A stretch of 64,000 nt of DNA from Trichosphaerium sp. ATCC 40318. Lineage: Eukaryota > Discosea > Flabellinia > Trichosidae. Below are positions 22,331 through 33,490 of the stretch, piece after piece. Where the stretch lies: assembly GCA_038496445.1 (NCBI GenBank), contig JALMLS010000299.1, positions 124,001-188,000 of the forward strand, in the 5' to 3' direction. The notes under the pieces are model-generated. The model was not told the origin of the DNA. It saw nothing but the letters and a program-made list of their open reading frames with translations, and ran no database searches. How positions within the stretch are numbered: position 1 is the first letter of the stretch; every line of letters starts with the position of its first letter. The position numbers and the translations under genes were made by a program.

Positions 22331-23703
22331 TTATTTGCCAGAAAGGGCCATGACAAGAAAAGACATAAAATCAACGCCTGAAGAATCTAGGTTAGGTATA
22401 GCAGCACCTTCGATGTATTCACTGTGGCCGATGTTCGTTATACTGCTTTGCACATATTCATTCTTGCATAAATTGTTTAGTAAGTATACGTAGTCCACAG
22501 ATTGATTAAAGGGTACAACTTTATCATTACGACCATGTAAAAATGTATAACTTTGTGGCATGTTTGTTCTAAAGGTAGCCAATATGTTCTTGCATTTTGT
22601 GTACTAGAAATTATTATGGAGGTGATAAGATGTACAAAAATTAAAGGAAAACGCACATATGGCGAGGTTGGTTGAGTTGCTAAAAATTGAACTTTCTGAA
22701 GTATCTTTAAAGGACTGTATCTATCAAAGTTGATAAAATCTTCCATTGTAGATCTCATTGGACTATAACCCTCGACTGAAATAAAAATTAAGACTTAATA
22801 TCATCTCGTGTTTTAAAGCAATAAGTGCATCGCTCAGGGTTCAGGTCCACCTGAGCGAAAACACGTGAACAACAAAATAGTTCAGTGAAACTTTTTGCAA
22901 AAAGCACGTGGTTGAATGCCTACCTCCTCTGTTGGATTCAAATACATAATGAGATGAAATATCATAAACACCAGCAAAAGCAATAACTCCCTTTATATCA
23001 GAAGGTAACCAAGAAGAAGTTGAACACTCTTCAACCGTTTTATCAAAATGTATTTCATGTGCCTTTGCAGCTTCCACGCTTAGTCTTTTAGTTCTAATAG
23101 AAGCGCCACCTATATTCAAGGTACGTTCCAGTAAAGTAAGCGCAACAAGATGTGCTCCAGAACTATGAGAAATAATGAAAATGTTTTGTGAATCACCGCC
23201 ATAGCTCTCAATGTTTTCTATCGTCCAGGATATCAACTTATCTATATCAGTGACCATTGTTTCACACTTTTCAGGGTGTTGACTGTGGTTGCTAACGACA
23301 CATAAAGCTTGTAACCTCTGTGCTAAGTGACATCCCATAAAATGATACATTTCTTTGTACCCAATTTTCCATGCTCCTACACATAGTTACAACGAATTAA
23401 AGTTGCTTATTTGTTACCTCCATGTACAAAGACAACAACGCGCATTGGTTCGGCCCTCCTTTTTGGAAGCTGAGGAAGGAATATATCCAACTTTTTGGTA
23501 CTTGAGTATTTAATGTCCTTGGTGAGATAACCAGCTTTAATCTACGGAATACGTTACGGTTTTTATCCGTGTCACTCAACAACAATTATGGTGTCAAAAT
23601 ATCTCTGAACAATGTCAAAACGTGCCATAGAATGCCTGCTAGGACCAATACGCAGGTACACTGAAAAATACCGTAGTACAAACTCAAATGCTCCAAACAC
23701 CAT
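22331..23703 (-). CDS. Alpha/beta hydrolase, carboxylesterase / prenylcysteine methylesterase-like
   Basis: About six exons from ATG 23703 (MVFGAFEFVLRYFSVYLRIG). The junction DTII|IKAGYLTKD crosses a GT-AG intron at about 23546-23589. The esterase core follows: oxyanion motif FVHGGAWKIGYKEMYHFMG, nucleophile elbow IFIISHSSGAHLVALTLLER (G-x-S-x-G as S-H-S-S-G), KGVIAFAGVYDISSHYVF, and a C-terminal part with SYTFLHGRNDKVVPFNQSVD (catalytic Asp) and SITNIGHSEYIEG (catalytic His). The layout is that of BD-FAE/ICME-type hydrolases, which cut small esters or prenylcysteine methyl esters. The hydrophobic N-terminus may anchor it to a membrane. Confidence 0.75.
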
Positions 23704-24335
23704 TCTGAGCGCTATCCACTCTTTATACAAGTGCGAGTATCGCGTTATGCCAATCTACACTATTTTAACGAATATAGGCCAAATACATACAGTATGTCCC
23801 GGCCACGCAGGATCACGAGGTGTGCGGGGGTAAAAGAAGCGTCTTATCCAGCATACAACAACCACGGCCTAAATAGAATGTCACAATTTAGTAATATCAA
23901 TAAAACACTTACATAGCTCATAACGTGTTAAATACAGACTAATTACAGTAATTTGATCAAAGTCAACTTAACAAAGATAAGGCATCACACTGATTTATTA
24001 TTGCCTGCAGCAAAAAAGCTCATGTTTAACACTAGTGTGATTTCTAACTACTTTGAAGCAAGCTGAAGACGCGCTTGCTTCAAACGGTGATCCACATGAA
24101 GAGTTACATCAAAACGTTCTTGGTTGCAACTGTTTATTTAGGAGGTGCGAAAATCGATGAAAAAGATTAACGACAATCTCATTTTTTAGTTGGTCATTGT
24201 TCATCACTGTGAGCGTATACTTTACTTTAAGAACTGTGCACGTTTTACGTACCCTACAAGTAAACACCACACTAAATATGAGGCATGGACACGGTTTGGA
24301 TAATGAGTAATATTTGTTTCAGGTTTAAGAACCCT
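23704..24335. other. 630-bp spacer with a possible unresolved small plus-strand gene
   Basis: This stretch lies between two minus-strand genes. On the plus strand a segment at about 24063-24168 reads AEDALASNGDPHEELHQNVL and then GCNCLFRRCENR before a stop, preceded by an intron-like end (CTAACTACTTTGAAG). Upstream, MSRPRRITR at 23794 and MSQFSNINKTLT at 23878 could be earlier exons. I could not join them in phase. Either a small Cys-containing gene or chance. Confidence 0.25.
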
Positions 24336-25612
24336 TTAAACAATCTTTGTTTTATTTACAATCATACTTTGGCAACAGCTTACTCTTTTTGAAATACGAA
24401 CACAGCATAGAGATCTACAAAAAAAGTTAATTAACATACGTGCCACGTGCACATACTCAAGATGTCCCGTTGTTCTTGCTTGAATTGCCCACGTATGTTT
24501 ATATCCTTCAAAGACTGCGCATAATTTTTCTTGTTGTCTAGTGAAGGTAAGTGGCATGAAGTCAAACTGGTTATGCTCACCTTCGTAGTAATCTGAGCAA
24601 TTAACTATTTCTATCAATTTTAATCCAACGTCATTGCACAGCCTAAAGGAGGTTGATTTAAAAGAAGGATTTGCCTTAGGTACCTAATCAGTGTTGGAAA
24701 GTGTATCAAGTACAGCTGCGCGTGAATGCCCTCCATTATGTGCGTATACTTTGATCCCACGCTCACAAAATCAGTGGGCACATGGAGTTCCACCAATCCA
24801 TTTGGTGTTTGTATTGTGGTACTTCGCTGGCCTACACAATGAGAATGAGTAAGCAATACAACAAGCGTATTTACCTTGCTTGCTTGACTTCTGCGCCCTA
24901 TTCCAAATTTCCGAGCTACGTTGTGATAAGAGTGTCAAGGTATTATTTTGTCTCTTTTTTGACTTACCTGTCCGGGCATAAACCAAAAAAGTAACCATCA
25001 GGCTTCAGTAGAGCTGCAGCGGCCTTGATAATATTCCTCAAGGAAGCAATCTCATTGCTTTCAAGTGCCAAACCCTCAAAGCAACTGACACATGAGCACG
25101 ACTCCAATCCCACACCATTACTTCTAAGAGCAGCTATGCGTCCTTGCTACAAACGTTAACAAAGATGACAACAGAAAACATACCTCTGTCAAATCAAGAT
25201 TTATAAAGTCCGCTTTGAATGGCATATCTGAAATGCTAGTTTAGCTTGTGAGGACTAATTGTGACGTACTCTTCTGCTGCCACCGCCCTTTGGCTTCTTG
25301 GAGTAGCTCAGCAGAGTTATCTATACTTGTTTAACATAATACAAGAAATTATACATACCAACGGCAATTAGCCTCGAAACTTTCGCTCTTTCCCATTTAC
25401 CAATGTCCTGGCCATTTCGTACGAATAATTGTGCAGCTTATTACAATTATACCCAAAAAAAGTACCTAGTAAGCATACCTGTGGCGTCTGGTTGCGAAAA
25501 TTCGCGTATAAGCACCTCTCTTTAATAAATAAGCGTTTAAATACAAAAACATACGAATCTACCTTATCCAATTCTGACACGCTCTAAACTGCCAAACAGG
25601 CGTATTTATCAT
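24336..25612 (-). CDS. mRNA cap guanine-N7 methyltransferase-like protein, divergent
   Basis: About nine exons. From ATG 25612 the exons read MINTPVWQFRACQNWI, EVLIREFSQPDATAAQLFVR, NGQDIGKWERAKVSRLIAVD, NSAELLQEAKGRWQQ, PFKADFINLDLTEQGRIAAL, GLESCSCVSCFEGLALESNE, IIKAAAALLKPDGYFFGLCP and DSSEIWNRAQ, followed by a C-terminal part with IVNCSDYYEGEHNQFDFMPL. The order (DIGKW, V-D-x-S, A-D-F-x-x-x-D, LLKPDGYFFGxxPDS-x-E-I) is that of Abd1/RNMT. However, the SAM-binding motif I, normally a D-L-G-C-G-K-G-G-D loop, reads QLFVRNGQD, and the substrate motif QFALHY is also altered. It may be a paralogue with lost or changed activity, or the intron at about 25450-25488 may be misplaced. The start could be further upstream. 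Confidence 0.6.
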
Positions 25613-25672
25613 TATATTAGAACCAAACTGTCCAAACACCAACTTAACCTGCTAAGTCAAGGTTTTCTTACT

Positions 25673-25698
25673 TTTGACACATTGCGCAATGTGTCAAA
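25673..25698. promoter_or_regulatory. Perfect 26-bp palindrome in an intergenic spacer
   Basis: The half-site TTTGACACATTGC is followed without a spacer by its exact reverse complement. It lies 60-86 bp upstream of the cap-methyltransferase-like start codon and 24 bp past the upstream gene's stop. It could be an operator for a dimeric regulator. Shorter copies of TGTCAAA occur upstream of the iminopeptidase start (58986-59012). Confidence 0.5.
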
Positions 25699-25721
25699 CT
25701 TTATTTTTATCTGGCTTTGCT

Positions 25722-28103
25722 TTAAAGTTTATTATGTACATTGATTTCTACGGCTTGATCAAGAACATAAGTCTTAGGTTCTGTTGTCTTGTCAATTAAT
25801 CTAAAATTTCGTAGTTTGAATAGGCCAGCTACTAATGCAACAAATTCGATTGTTGTATTGTATTCACTGTGGCTGTCGATTTTACTAGTAATAACTGTCA
25901 GTCAACTAACTTTTTATCGGAAATACTCAAAAAGGTAGTACCCAAGGTTGATAAGCCTGTCAACGCAAAATATCTTTGGTGCTTTCTTTTTATTTTTGAA
26001 CTGGTCAAACGGGGAACGTTTACCGTTGTGCTCAGCTGGTTGTGTCTCCTAGCTTATGTTAGGAGGTTTAATATTAATTGAAACAGTACTTCTTCATTAG
26101 TTTCTTCCATTGAATCAAATCCTGGTAGCGGTACTTCAAGTTGTAGTGTACGAGGGTACTTGGCCAAATTAGAGATAGTTATTCCTAATGTAAAGGTATC
26201 GCAAGCGCGGATTGGGGTAGAAGGTAACGAAAAGGAAACCTGAATTAAACTTAGTATTGTATTGTTAATATATTGCCGCACTCTAAGATCCTTTGTATCT
26301 GTTTCTGGAAGAACAATATCGGTCTGAGATGTAATTGTTTCGGACAATGAGTTATTGCTAGTTCACATCAGCTCGTAGAAATACAACTAATGTCACTTAC
26401 CGCCAAGTAATTAGTAAGGATGTCAGTACCTCGCATTCGCTGATATCGGGTTTATCAATTGCAGACAGAGTATCTACTATGAGAACAAAACTATGCTCTT
26501 CTCCAGCCAAAAGTGTAAGAGGTACTTTTGGCTACAGAAAAATTGAGTTAAAGGCCACTAAGCATCTACTTTCTCAACGTACCTCTTGAACTGAGAGATT
26601 ATAATAGTCAGTAAGGTTAAATGGCATTTCTGATTTGCCTTCGAGACAGGCATGTTGCTGTAACTCGACATGAGTTATATACAGAGGCTTTGTATGTGCG
26701 TTTTTCGCTGTTGCTTGTATATAGTATTTATCCATTATTCTCTGAGGTTTACCAACTGACACCTAGTTTCCATAAGCTTTGTTTAGTTGCTTGTGTACGT
26801 ACACGCAGTGGTTGTATTAATTTAACACCAAGACCAATGTGTAGAGGAGAAAAACGCGTTTCTTTGAAAGTTGTTCCAATATCACCAATGATATTGCGAA
26901 GTACTTATTTTAGGGTAAGTACAGAATTGAATTTAAGCACAATACCTTGCTGTGGATCAGCACTAATCTTTGTAGATGGTAAAATGGTAATAATCAACGT
27001 CATTCGTTGCCCTGTAAATCTAGGACGCAAAGCTACAACCAATTTAAACAAAGGAGAATCTAAAACAAGTCATCCGCACCGACATGAGTTTTTACTTCAT
27101 AAATGATATTACCATTCTCCAAAACTGCACAAGGTGTCATGTCACTAGAAAATTGGACAACTTGCTAAAACGAAAAGCATGAGCTACACCTAATATAAAA
27201 ACAAACGTACAATTTCTTCATCATTTTTGGTGACAGCTGTCTACAATGTTGTGTCAAAACAAACAGGTTACCACAAGTAAATAAATCGAACTCACGGTGT
27301 GTTGGTAGTTGGCATGTTTGTGGGCGCGGTGTTGTACTGTTGTGGATTTCACAGACATGTAAAAGTTTTTTGATGGATAAGTATCAAGCTTCTTCTCCTT
27401 ACAAAACTCAATACGTAATTTTAAGTTCGAAAAGAGATTAGCAAGCTCCTTGCGGCTCTGTAAATTTTGTGGGGATTTCTTGACATCTGACGGCTTGATA
27501 CTAAGTACTTGATTAGCGTGTAAATTAGTTTTTGTACGAACGTCTTAATTTGTAACTTCCTTTTGTCTGTGCCGCGATTCTTTGTTTTGTCCTATAGACA
27601 AGTAAGGTGCCACTCAAGTTAGAAGCGAATTGCGGTACTTTAGAAGGTGAGGGAGGTTGTGATGAGCTTTTGCCATTTTGCGTCTTGTCGTCATCTGAAT
27701 TATTCCGTTTGAGGTCTTTCTTTCCAGTTTCTGTAGCGTTGAGAGAGTGGGAGCGTGGCCTAATAATAAGGTATTTTTAAAATGCTAGTGTCAACGCACC
27801 TATGAACACGAGGTTTAGGTTTTGTTGCCAACGCCTCCTTGCTACCGGACTTTATAATAAATGAACGTTTAACTGGGGCCAACAGACTTTCACCATCAAG
27901 ACGCGAATAAACGTCTGCTAAATGAACCACAGCGTACACGCGTAATAGTTCACCTAAAACAATTAATTATTGCTTGTAAGCGCTTATTTACCTTGTATAA
28001 CATATTGACGCGAATTCTTCCAGTTGTAGGTAGAAAAATCGGTTATAGGCTCGTGTGGGATACATAACTCAATGACTGGCAGCTCAAACTGCTTCTGTGT
28101 CAT
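25722..28103 (-). CDS. TRAPP complex subunit-like protein (TRAPPC14/MAP11 or TRAPPC13 type)
   Basis: About 11 exons from ATG 28103 (MTQKQFELPVIELCIPHEP) to TAA 25722-25724. The N-terminal strand pair YNWKNSRQYVIQGELLRVYA resembles the start of TRAPPC14 (RNHLYLGE-x-x-RFLLVL). A Ser/Lys-rich disordered insert follows (PRSHSLNATETGKKDLKRNN). The rest is beta-rich: VVALRPRFTGQRMTLIITIL, IGDIGTTFKETRFSPLHIGL, QRIMDKYYIQATAKNAHTKP, VSFSLPSTPIRACDTFTLGI. The end FVALVAGLFKLRNFRLIDKT with YVLDQAVEINV recalls the terminal strand of TRAPPC13-type subunits. TRAPP II acts in Golgi traffic as a Rab exchange factor. Overall similarity is patchy, so another arrestin-like or immunoglobulin-like trafficking protein is possible. 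Confidence 0.45.
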
Positions 28104-28262
28104 AGTGAAACGTGTTGTTCAATTTTACCACTTCAACAATGATGTTTTGCGAGCTTCATTCGTTTCACAAGGCTTATTTTACAAAACTTGACGGCAAGCG
28201 CAAAACTTTTTTAACTCTTGCTTAAATAAAGTACTTAACCCGCTGAACTCAACACTGTGACC

Positions 28263-28922
28263 ATGCTTTGCCGTATTAGTAAGTTAACTCAAAGAGCCTC
28301 ATACCGCTCTACTGTTTCTCCACGTAAAACTGTAAGCGTAAGGAGAGTTAATGCCGTACAAACACGCGCATTCACTACAGTACGAGATATTTCTCCTTTT
28401 CATCGCAGTTGTAGTTAATATGTTCTACAGAGCAATGTATTGCAGGGAACCAGGTTGAGACCATTGGCAGATCGCGTTTTGGTTTCGCCAGTAAAATCTG
28501 AGGAAAACGAAATTGGTGGAATTGTTTTACCAGATTCAGTCAAAAAAGACGCTCCAAACGAAGGTAGATACCATAGCGCACTATTCCCGCCGTTTTTTTA
28601 TTTATTTATTGTACTAGGTACTGTTGTATCCGTTGGACCTGGTAAAGTTACCGAAGACGGTAAAGTATTACCAATGAACGTCAAAATTGGTACGTGACAC
28701 TCCATTATTGGATTTGTTTGAATTATTATTAATAACATCTTCGCATTTTTTTTTTCAACCTACTTACTCGTTGTAGGCGACAAAGTTTTGCTCCCAGAGT
28801 ACGGTGGAAGTTCAATCACCCTCGATGAAAACAAAGAGTACATCATGTTGCGCGAAGCGGAAATCCTTGGCATATTGGAGGAGTACGATGGCAACGAATT
28901 ACCTGACCTCAAAACGCAATAG
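28263..28922 (+). CDS. Mitochondrial 10-kDa chaperonin (Hsp10/GroES)
   Basis: Four exons from ATG 28263. The first exon encodes a basic, Ser/Thr-rich, acid-free presequence (MLCRISKLTQRASYRSTVSP) typical of mitochondrial targeting. It joins at RAFTT to GTRLRPLADRVLVSPVKSEE (intron 28384-28443, GTACGA to TTGCAG). Chaperonin-10 follows: EIGGIVLPDSVKKDAPNEG (the mobile loop that contacts Hsp60), VVSVGPGKVTEDGKVLPMNV, GDKVLLPEYGGSSITLDENK and YIMLREAEILGILE. It should form a heptamer capping mitochondrial Hsp60. The C-terminus is about ten residues longer than usual (EYDGNELPDLKTQ). Confidence 0.93.
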
Positions 28923-29079
28923 GGAGCCATAAACGCAAATGTAAAAAACAATGCACAGCAAGAACATGTCCAGGTTTAATAACCTCAGACCGTTTGTTCC
29001 AACGATTGGTTTCTTGATAGTACTCGATAACTTGATAAATCAAAAAAAAACTTGATCCACACTCTGTTCTACGTTGCTT

Positions 29080-31029
29080 TTATAGCATACATCTTCGTAA
29101 AAAGGGATACAGCTTGTCTACTCCGACAGCTTGTGCGATTAAAGTCTCTACAAAATCCTCAACTTCGATGTCTCTGATTGCTTGTACGTCCGCTAGTTTG
29201 TCAGACACGATGTCGCCTAGCACACCGGTGAGCAATCTATTCTATATATATATTCTTTCTCTTTTGTATTTTTTTGGTTTTTGTTTGAAAAAAAAAACCT
29301 GTTTGTTTTGAGACTATAACACACCTTCGAACATTTGTAGCCTCTTAAGTCGGCGTAGTGTGAAAGCTACATCACGGTTTAGGTCAATATTTCGTTTTTC
29401 CGCAAGATATTCTGGGGTGACATGTTTCACTACGTGACAAAGCTCCTTGTCTTCCCATGCCGCCAAGTACTATTGGCAGGTTAATAACGGAAAAAAGACA
29501 TGCACAAATACTCGTACTTTAAACTCATCGTGCAGTGGCTGCCATCGCGTATCAACAATTCGTTGAGTGATTTTTTGATGGTCACCATAAATTTTTTCTA
29601 GGAGTGCCTTCAAAAATAGTAGAGTAGCAGCTTTATGCTCCTTAGGATCTTCTATTGTGTCTATGTTCAGCGGCTGCTTCTCATATAAAATAGACATTGC
29701 TTGATCAACACCGCTGTCAGAGAGGGAAGCAATCGATACTAGCGTTAAGTTATTAACTCCATAAAAAAAATTTTAAGTCGTGCCTGAAGGTGTTAAAGCG
29801 TGAACCTTGTGCCACCAGTACGGTGGAATATATAATACGTCTCCTGGCTCAACAATAGCCTACAAAATTTTTTGGCATTTTTGCGTGTCACAATGTCAAT
29901 GTGTACCTCATATGCGTTGATGTTCGCGTACTCTGGTGTCTTGGTCAAATCAGGCGAGTCAAAATTCACTTGTGATTTTCTAGTAGCTGGATGTACACGA
30001 GGGTATAAATAAAGCTTGGAGTATTCTGTTGGTGGGTAGAGCACAAACCGTTTTCTCAAAATAATCTTAAAAAACGAAGGTATGACATATGGAATTTTAC
30101 CTTCCTGACACTTGTATATAAAAGTTGTGGTCCATGTCGTAATGAATAGGTGGCCCTACATCAGCTCCACCAAGCCATATCCAGTGCGATGACGCTTTCT
30201 GGTCCAAGTCAGTTATAAAAGTGAAATTGCCTTCCTCGATGTCATTCTCCAATTCTCCATCTATTAATCCAAGGTGGTAATAATATTGAACTGATAAGAT
30301 TTATTAAAAAGCACTATTTAATATTTAAGTACCGTCTTTAGGGTCGTTGATATGGCGTATCAAATCTTCCGCGGTCATTTGCAATGTGTCAAAATTTAAC
30401 CTTGTTCAAGTTAAAATGTATAAATGTTTATCAGCTTACCATGGAATACTGGCTGTCACGTTGTCAAATTGCCTGGCTTTTGACATTGACGCTCCTTCAT
30501 AGGCTTGCCCCATGGCTGGATACGCACCACGTTTTACTTCCAGAGTACCAAGTGCCGACTGGTTACTTTGAGAATAAGTCAAATCAGGAGTAGTACACGC
30601 ACCCCAAGGTAATTTGTGTCAAATCTCCATTTCTTGATGGCTTGCCAGTTTGAGGCTTTTCTACTTGAATTACACACTTCAGTGGCGATTGGGCGTACGT
30701 GTTTTGTAGCACGACAGGCGTGCGCATTTTTGCAAGAGATTTTGTAAAAGGAAGTTCTGGGTTCCACCGCATTCGTTCAATGCGCGTAAAATTAAGGTTC
30801 AAGAGACTCCATGATTGCGCATCGTTTCTGTAATTTTATTTTATTTACAATTATGTACTGTTACGCGTTAGTACCTGCTATGGCTTTGTTTTGTAGGAAC
30901 AGGAGCGTCTGGAAGGCTAATAACAAATACAACACCTACTAAAATGCTTATTAAAGCGATACCAACGGCAATGGAACCAATAGAGCAACAGCCTTTCGCA
31001 GCAGGCGTTGCTTGCTTTTTTGAGCTCAT
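29080..31029 (-). CDS. Membrane-anchored JmjC-domain oxygenase
   Basis: About nine exons from ATG 31029 to TAA at 29080-29082. A short Lys-rich cytosolic start (MSSKKQATPAAKG) is followed by one transmembrane segment (IGSIAVGIALISILVGVVFV), so the catalytic part should face the lumen or exterior (type II). The cupin-like JmjC core contains the metal triad: H-x-D in DVGPPIHYDMDHNFYIQVSG and the distal His in GDVLYIPPYWWHKVHALTPS, with the usual RKRFVLYPP strand between them. The C-terminal helices (LLFLKALLEKIYGDHQKITQ, WEDKELCHVVKHVTPEYLAE, VEDFVETLIAQAVGVDKLYP) have no named domain. It belongs to the small FIH/JMJD-type 2-oxoglutarate Fe(II) hydroxylases rather than chromatin demethylases. 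The substrate is unknown; a secretory-pathway protein is implied by topology. Confidence 0.8.
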
Positions 31030-31107
31030 GGGAACACTGGGCTCTAAAACACTTAACCAAAATCGCAGCTAAGCTCCCGTTGCAACAGTGATAACGGTTA
31101 CACCACA
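31030..31107. promoter_or_regulatory. Divergent promoter, JmjC / ARM-BTB genes
   Basis: Seventy-eight bases between two divergent start codons; both promoters must lie here or inside the first exons. No motif recognised. Confidence 0.4.
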
Positions 31108-33404
31108 ATGTTGAAGCAAGCGGATGTACCCAGTGATAATTTTAAAGACGAAGAGAGAATTGTTACTGTTCTACTTGAAAGTTCTGCTCCAACCGAACTA
31201 AAGCTCGCTTGCAAGTATTTGTGGCAAAAGAGCTGCGAGTCATGTACTACTTGCTAATCTGGTCCATGTGCTAACGTTTTTATAGGGAAAGTGGCTGTAT
31301 GTATAGGACAAAGCAGGAAAATGATGCCAGGCATATTAAAGTACTTTGTTTTAGTCAGAACCACCTTTCGGTTTTAATTGTAGAGTTATTTGACATTCAA
31401 CAAGGTGTTGTAGTTCGCCATTGCCACACGTCCAGGCAATTGCGTTACACTTGGTGTGGAATTTGAGCGCATACGAAAAAAACAAGCGTACGCCCTTTCT
31501 ATAGCATTAACAACGCATAGCGCTCGGTTTCACTCGTTTTTAATAAGTAAGGAGTCAAAACCCTAACGCATGTAGCAACTCTCGTTGAAAGCGGTATATT
31601 ACCGATCCTACTAGATCAGGGACTGAGATCTAAAACCCATGATGTTACGTCGAGTAGTTTGGCCATAATTCAGAACATTAGCGAGTCGAGATTTGCTTCA
31701 GGCACGCACGCGAATCGAGTTTTCATTTTGTAGAGTACTCACACTTTCGAATCTAAAACCGAGAATAGGTATGGAGAACCCGCATCTAGTCCGTATAGCT
31801 CAAGAAGGTATACAGCCCTGTGTAAGCTCCGAGTTAACTTGTGCGTAGGAATGCTCAGCGCTTTGGTACGGTTTACGAAAGCGCCTTATTCGTTGGAAAG
31901 CCGATTCCGGGCTGTTATGTCGATGGCGAACCTCTCTTGCCACCGTAAGCCCGTAGTTTTTTTGCACCATCTAAATCTTTTTTTAGCTCAAAATCGTATA
32001 TTTTTCGAGCAAGCAAAATGTAGAGAGTTAATCAGTGACTTTGTACAAAACGATGGCCCTGAGCTAGCAGCAAAGGTCATAAAACTTAACCAAATTTAAA
32101 AAAAAACTAAACTAAACGAGTAGGAAGCCACATGGAATTCGTGGTTGGGTCTTCAACCGTTTATTCCACTCTTAGACTCAAGCTTCTCCGAAGTAGCTTT
32201 ACTGGGTATATTTTGCGTTTCAAAGTTTAGCTCTCTTCGTACGTGCAGTTTTCTATCATTTTATATGCAAAATGTTAAAATTGTTTTTTAGACGATTACC
32301 ACTCCAAGATTTGGAGAGATCTCAGCAAGAATAATGGCATCAAAACTATCATCAGGTTGGCCCAGAAAACTCATAACCTCACGCGAAAGTACGCTCAAAT
32401 GACGTGCGATAACTTGAATATTGCCTGTAAGTTCAATCACATTACTTATATTGCTATTGCTGATATTTTTTCAGATGATAAAGATTCTATTTGTGTTCCG
32501 CCTAGTACACTCGAGAATGATATGAAAGCCTTATTTGAGTATGTTCTTACTCTTATTCACTTCGCCAATGTACCTTTAGACAATCGCAAACCGACCAAGA
32601 CAGTACCTTTATGGCTCGACCGGATGTAGTTATAGTGGCAGGGACAGAGCGTATTTATGCTCACCAATTCATCTTGTGCTGGAGGTGTGATTACTTCAAA
32701 GTCAGGTAAGGCAAAGGCAAACCGTACCAACATAACGAGCAAAAAGGCTATCTGAATCATGGAAAAAGAGCTCCTGCGAGATAAAAGATAATATGATATC
32801 TGTTGAAGTTCATGGCGTAACAGCTCAGGTTCGGTTATTTGGTAAGCTTTATGTCTTACAAGGTTTAAGGACATTCGCCCTTGTATAGAGTTTATATATA
32901 CTGGGTTTGTACAATTGGATTGGAGTGTTGTTGTTGGTGTTATGGGTACTTAACATGTACATTTTTTGTGACAGCACTAACATTATACATTTTAGAAGCA
33001 GCTGATATGTTTGGTTTAAATCGCTTAAAGATTATGTGTGAGGATGTCATAGCACAGGGCTTAACCAAGGATAATATTGATGAGTTATTGGTGCGGTTCA
33101 ATTGCGTATTTAGCGATATCTTATTGGGCACATAGGTTGTAGCGGATCGTTTCATGGCCAAGAATCTAACCACAAAATGTATGGATTTTGTAGCTAGGTA
33201 TATGACTGATGAAGAACGACTAGCATTCATTACGAGACACGTGCGCGATATTGTTACATTTGTTAATTCTGACTTTAACAACTAAAGGATAAGAGAGTAG
33301 CGAGCGAAGTTGAGGTTGCTGTTGTAAAGGAAGAAATACGTAAAAAAGATTGGGAAAATGCCAAGGATACGGTACTTCAGTCTATGGAACTAGACTATAA
33401 CTGA
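31108..33404 (+). CDS. Armadillo-repeat and BTB-domain protein
   Basis: Roughly 14 exons from ATG 31108 (MLKQADVPSDNFKDEERIVT) to TGA 33402-33404. ARM-like helices: SAPTELKLACKYLWQK, TLVESGILPILLDQGLRSKT, SSLAIIQNISES, ALVRFTKAPYSLESRFRAVM, ELISDFVQNDGPELAAK joined to EATWNSWLGLQPFIPLL (intron about 32077-32131), and IKTIIRLAQKTHNLTRKYAQ. A BTB domain then starts PDVVIVAGTERIYAHQFILC and runs through EVHGVTAQVRLFEFIYTG and a BACK-like region (ADMFGLNRLKIMCEDVIAQG, RFMAKNLTTKCMDFVARYMT). ARM followed by BTB is the layout of plant ARIA/ABAP1 proteins, which act as cullin-3 adaptors. Apparent stops between the blocks (e.g. after 32096) lie inside introns in this model. Confidence 0.7.
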
Positions 33405-33490
33405 GCGAACATACGCACAGTAACGATGTAAATAGTAGTTTTATTGTATAATCAAGCTGTTTATAGTTCAGGAATGATCAAAGCTAAGGA

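Noticed and set aside
25450-25488. Reading the motif-I region of the cap-methyltransferase-like gene without an intron
   Set aside because: All three frames hit stops there, and only the intron model keeps phase on both sides. The altered motif I is therefore reported, with caution.
31839-32099. Independent ARM gene ending at 32099
   Set aside because: The stop lies inside a GT-AG intron (GTCATAAAAC to ACGAGTAG). Splicing continues the ARM repeat into EATWNSW and on to the BTB domain.
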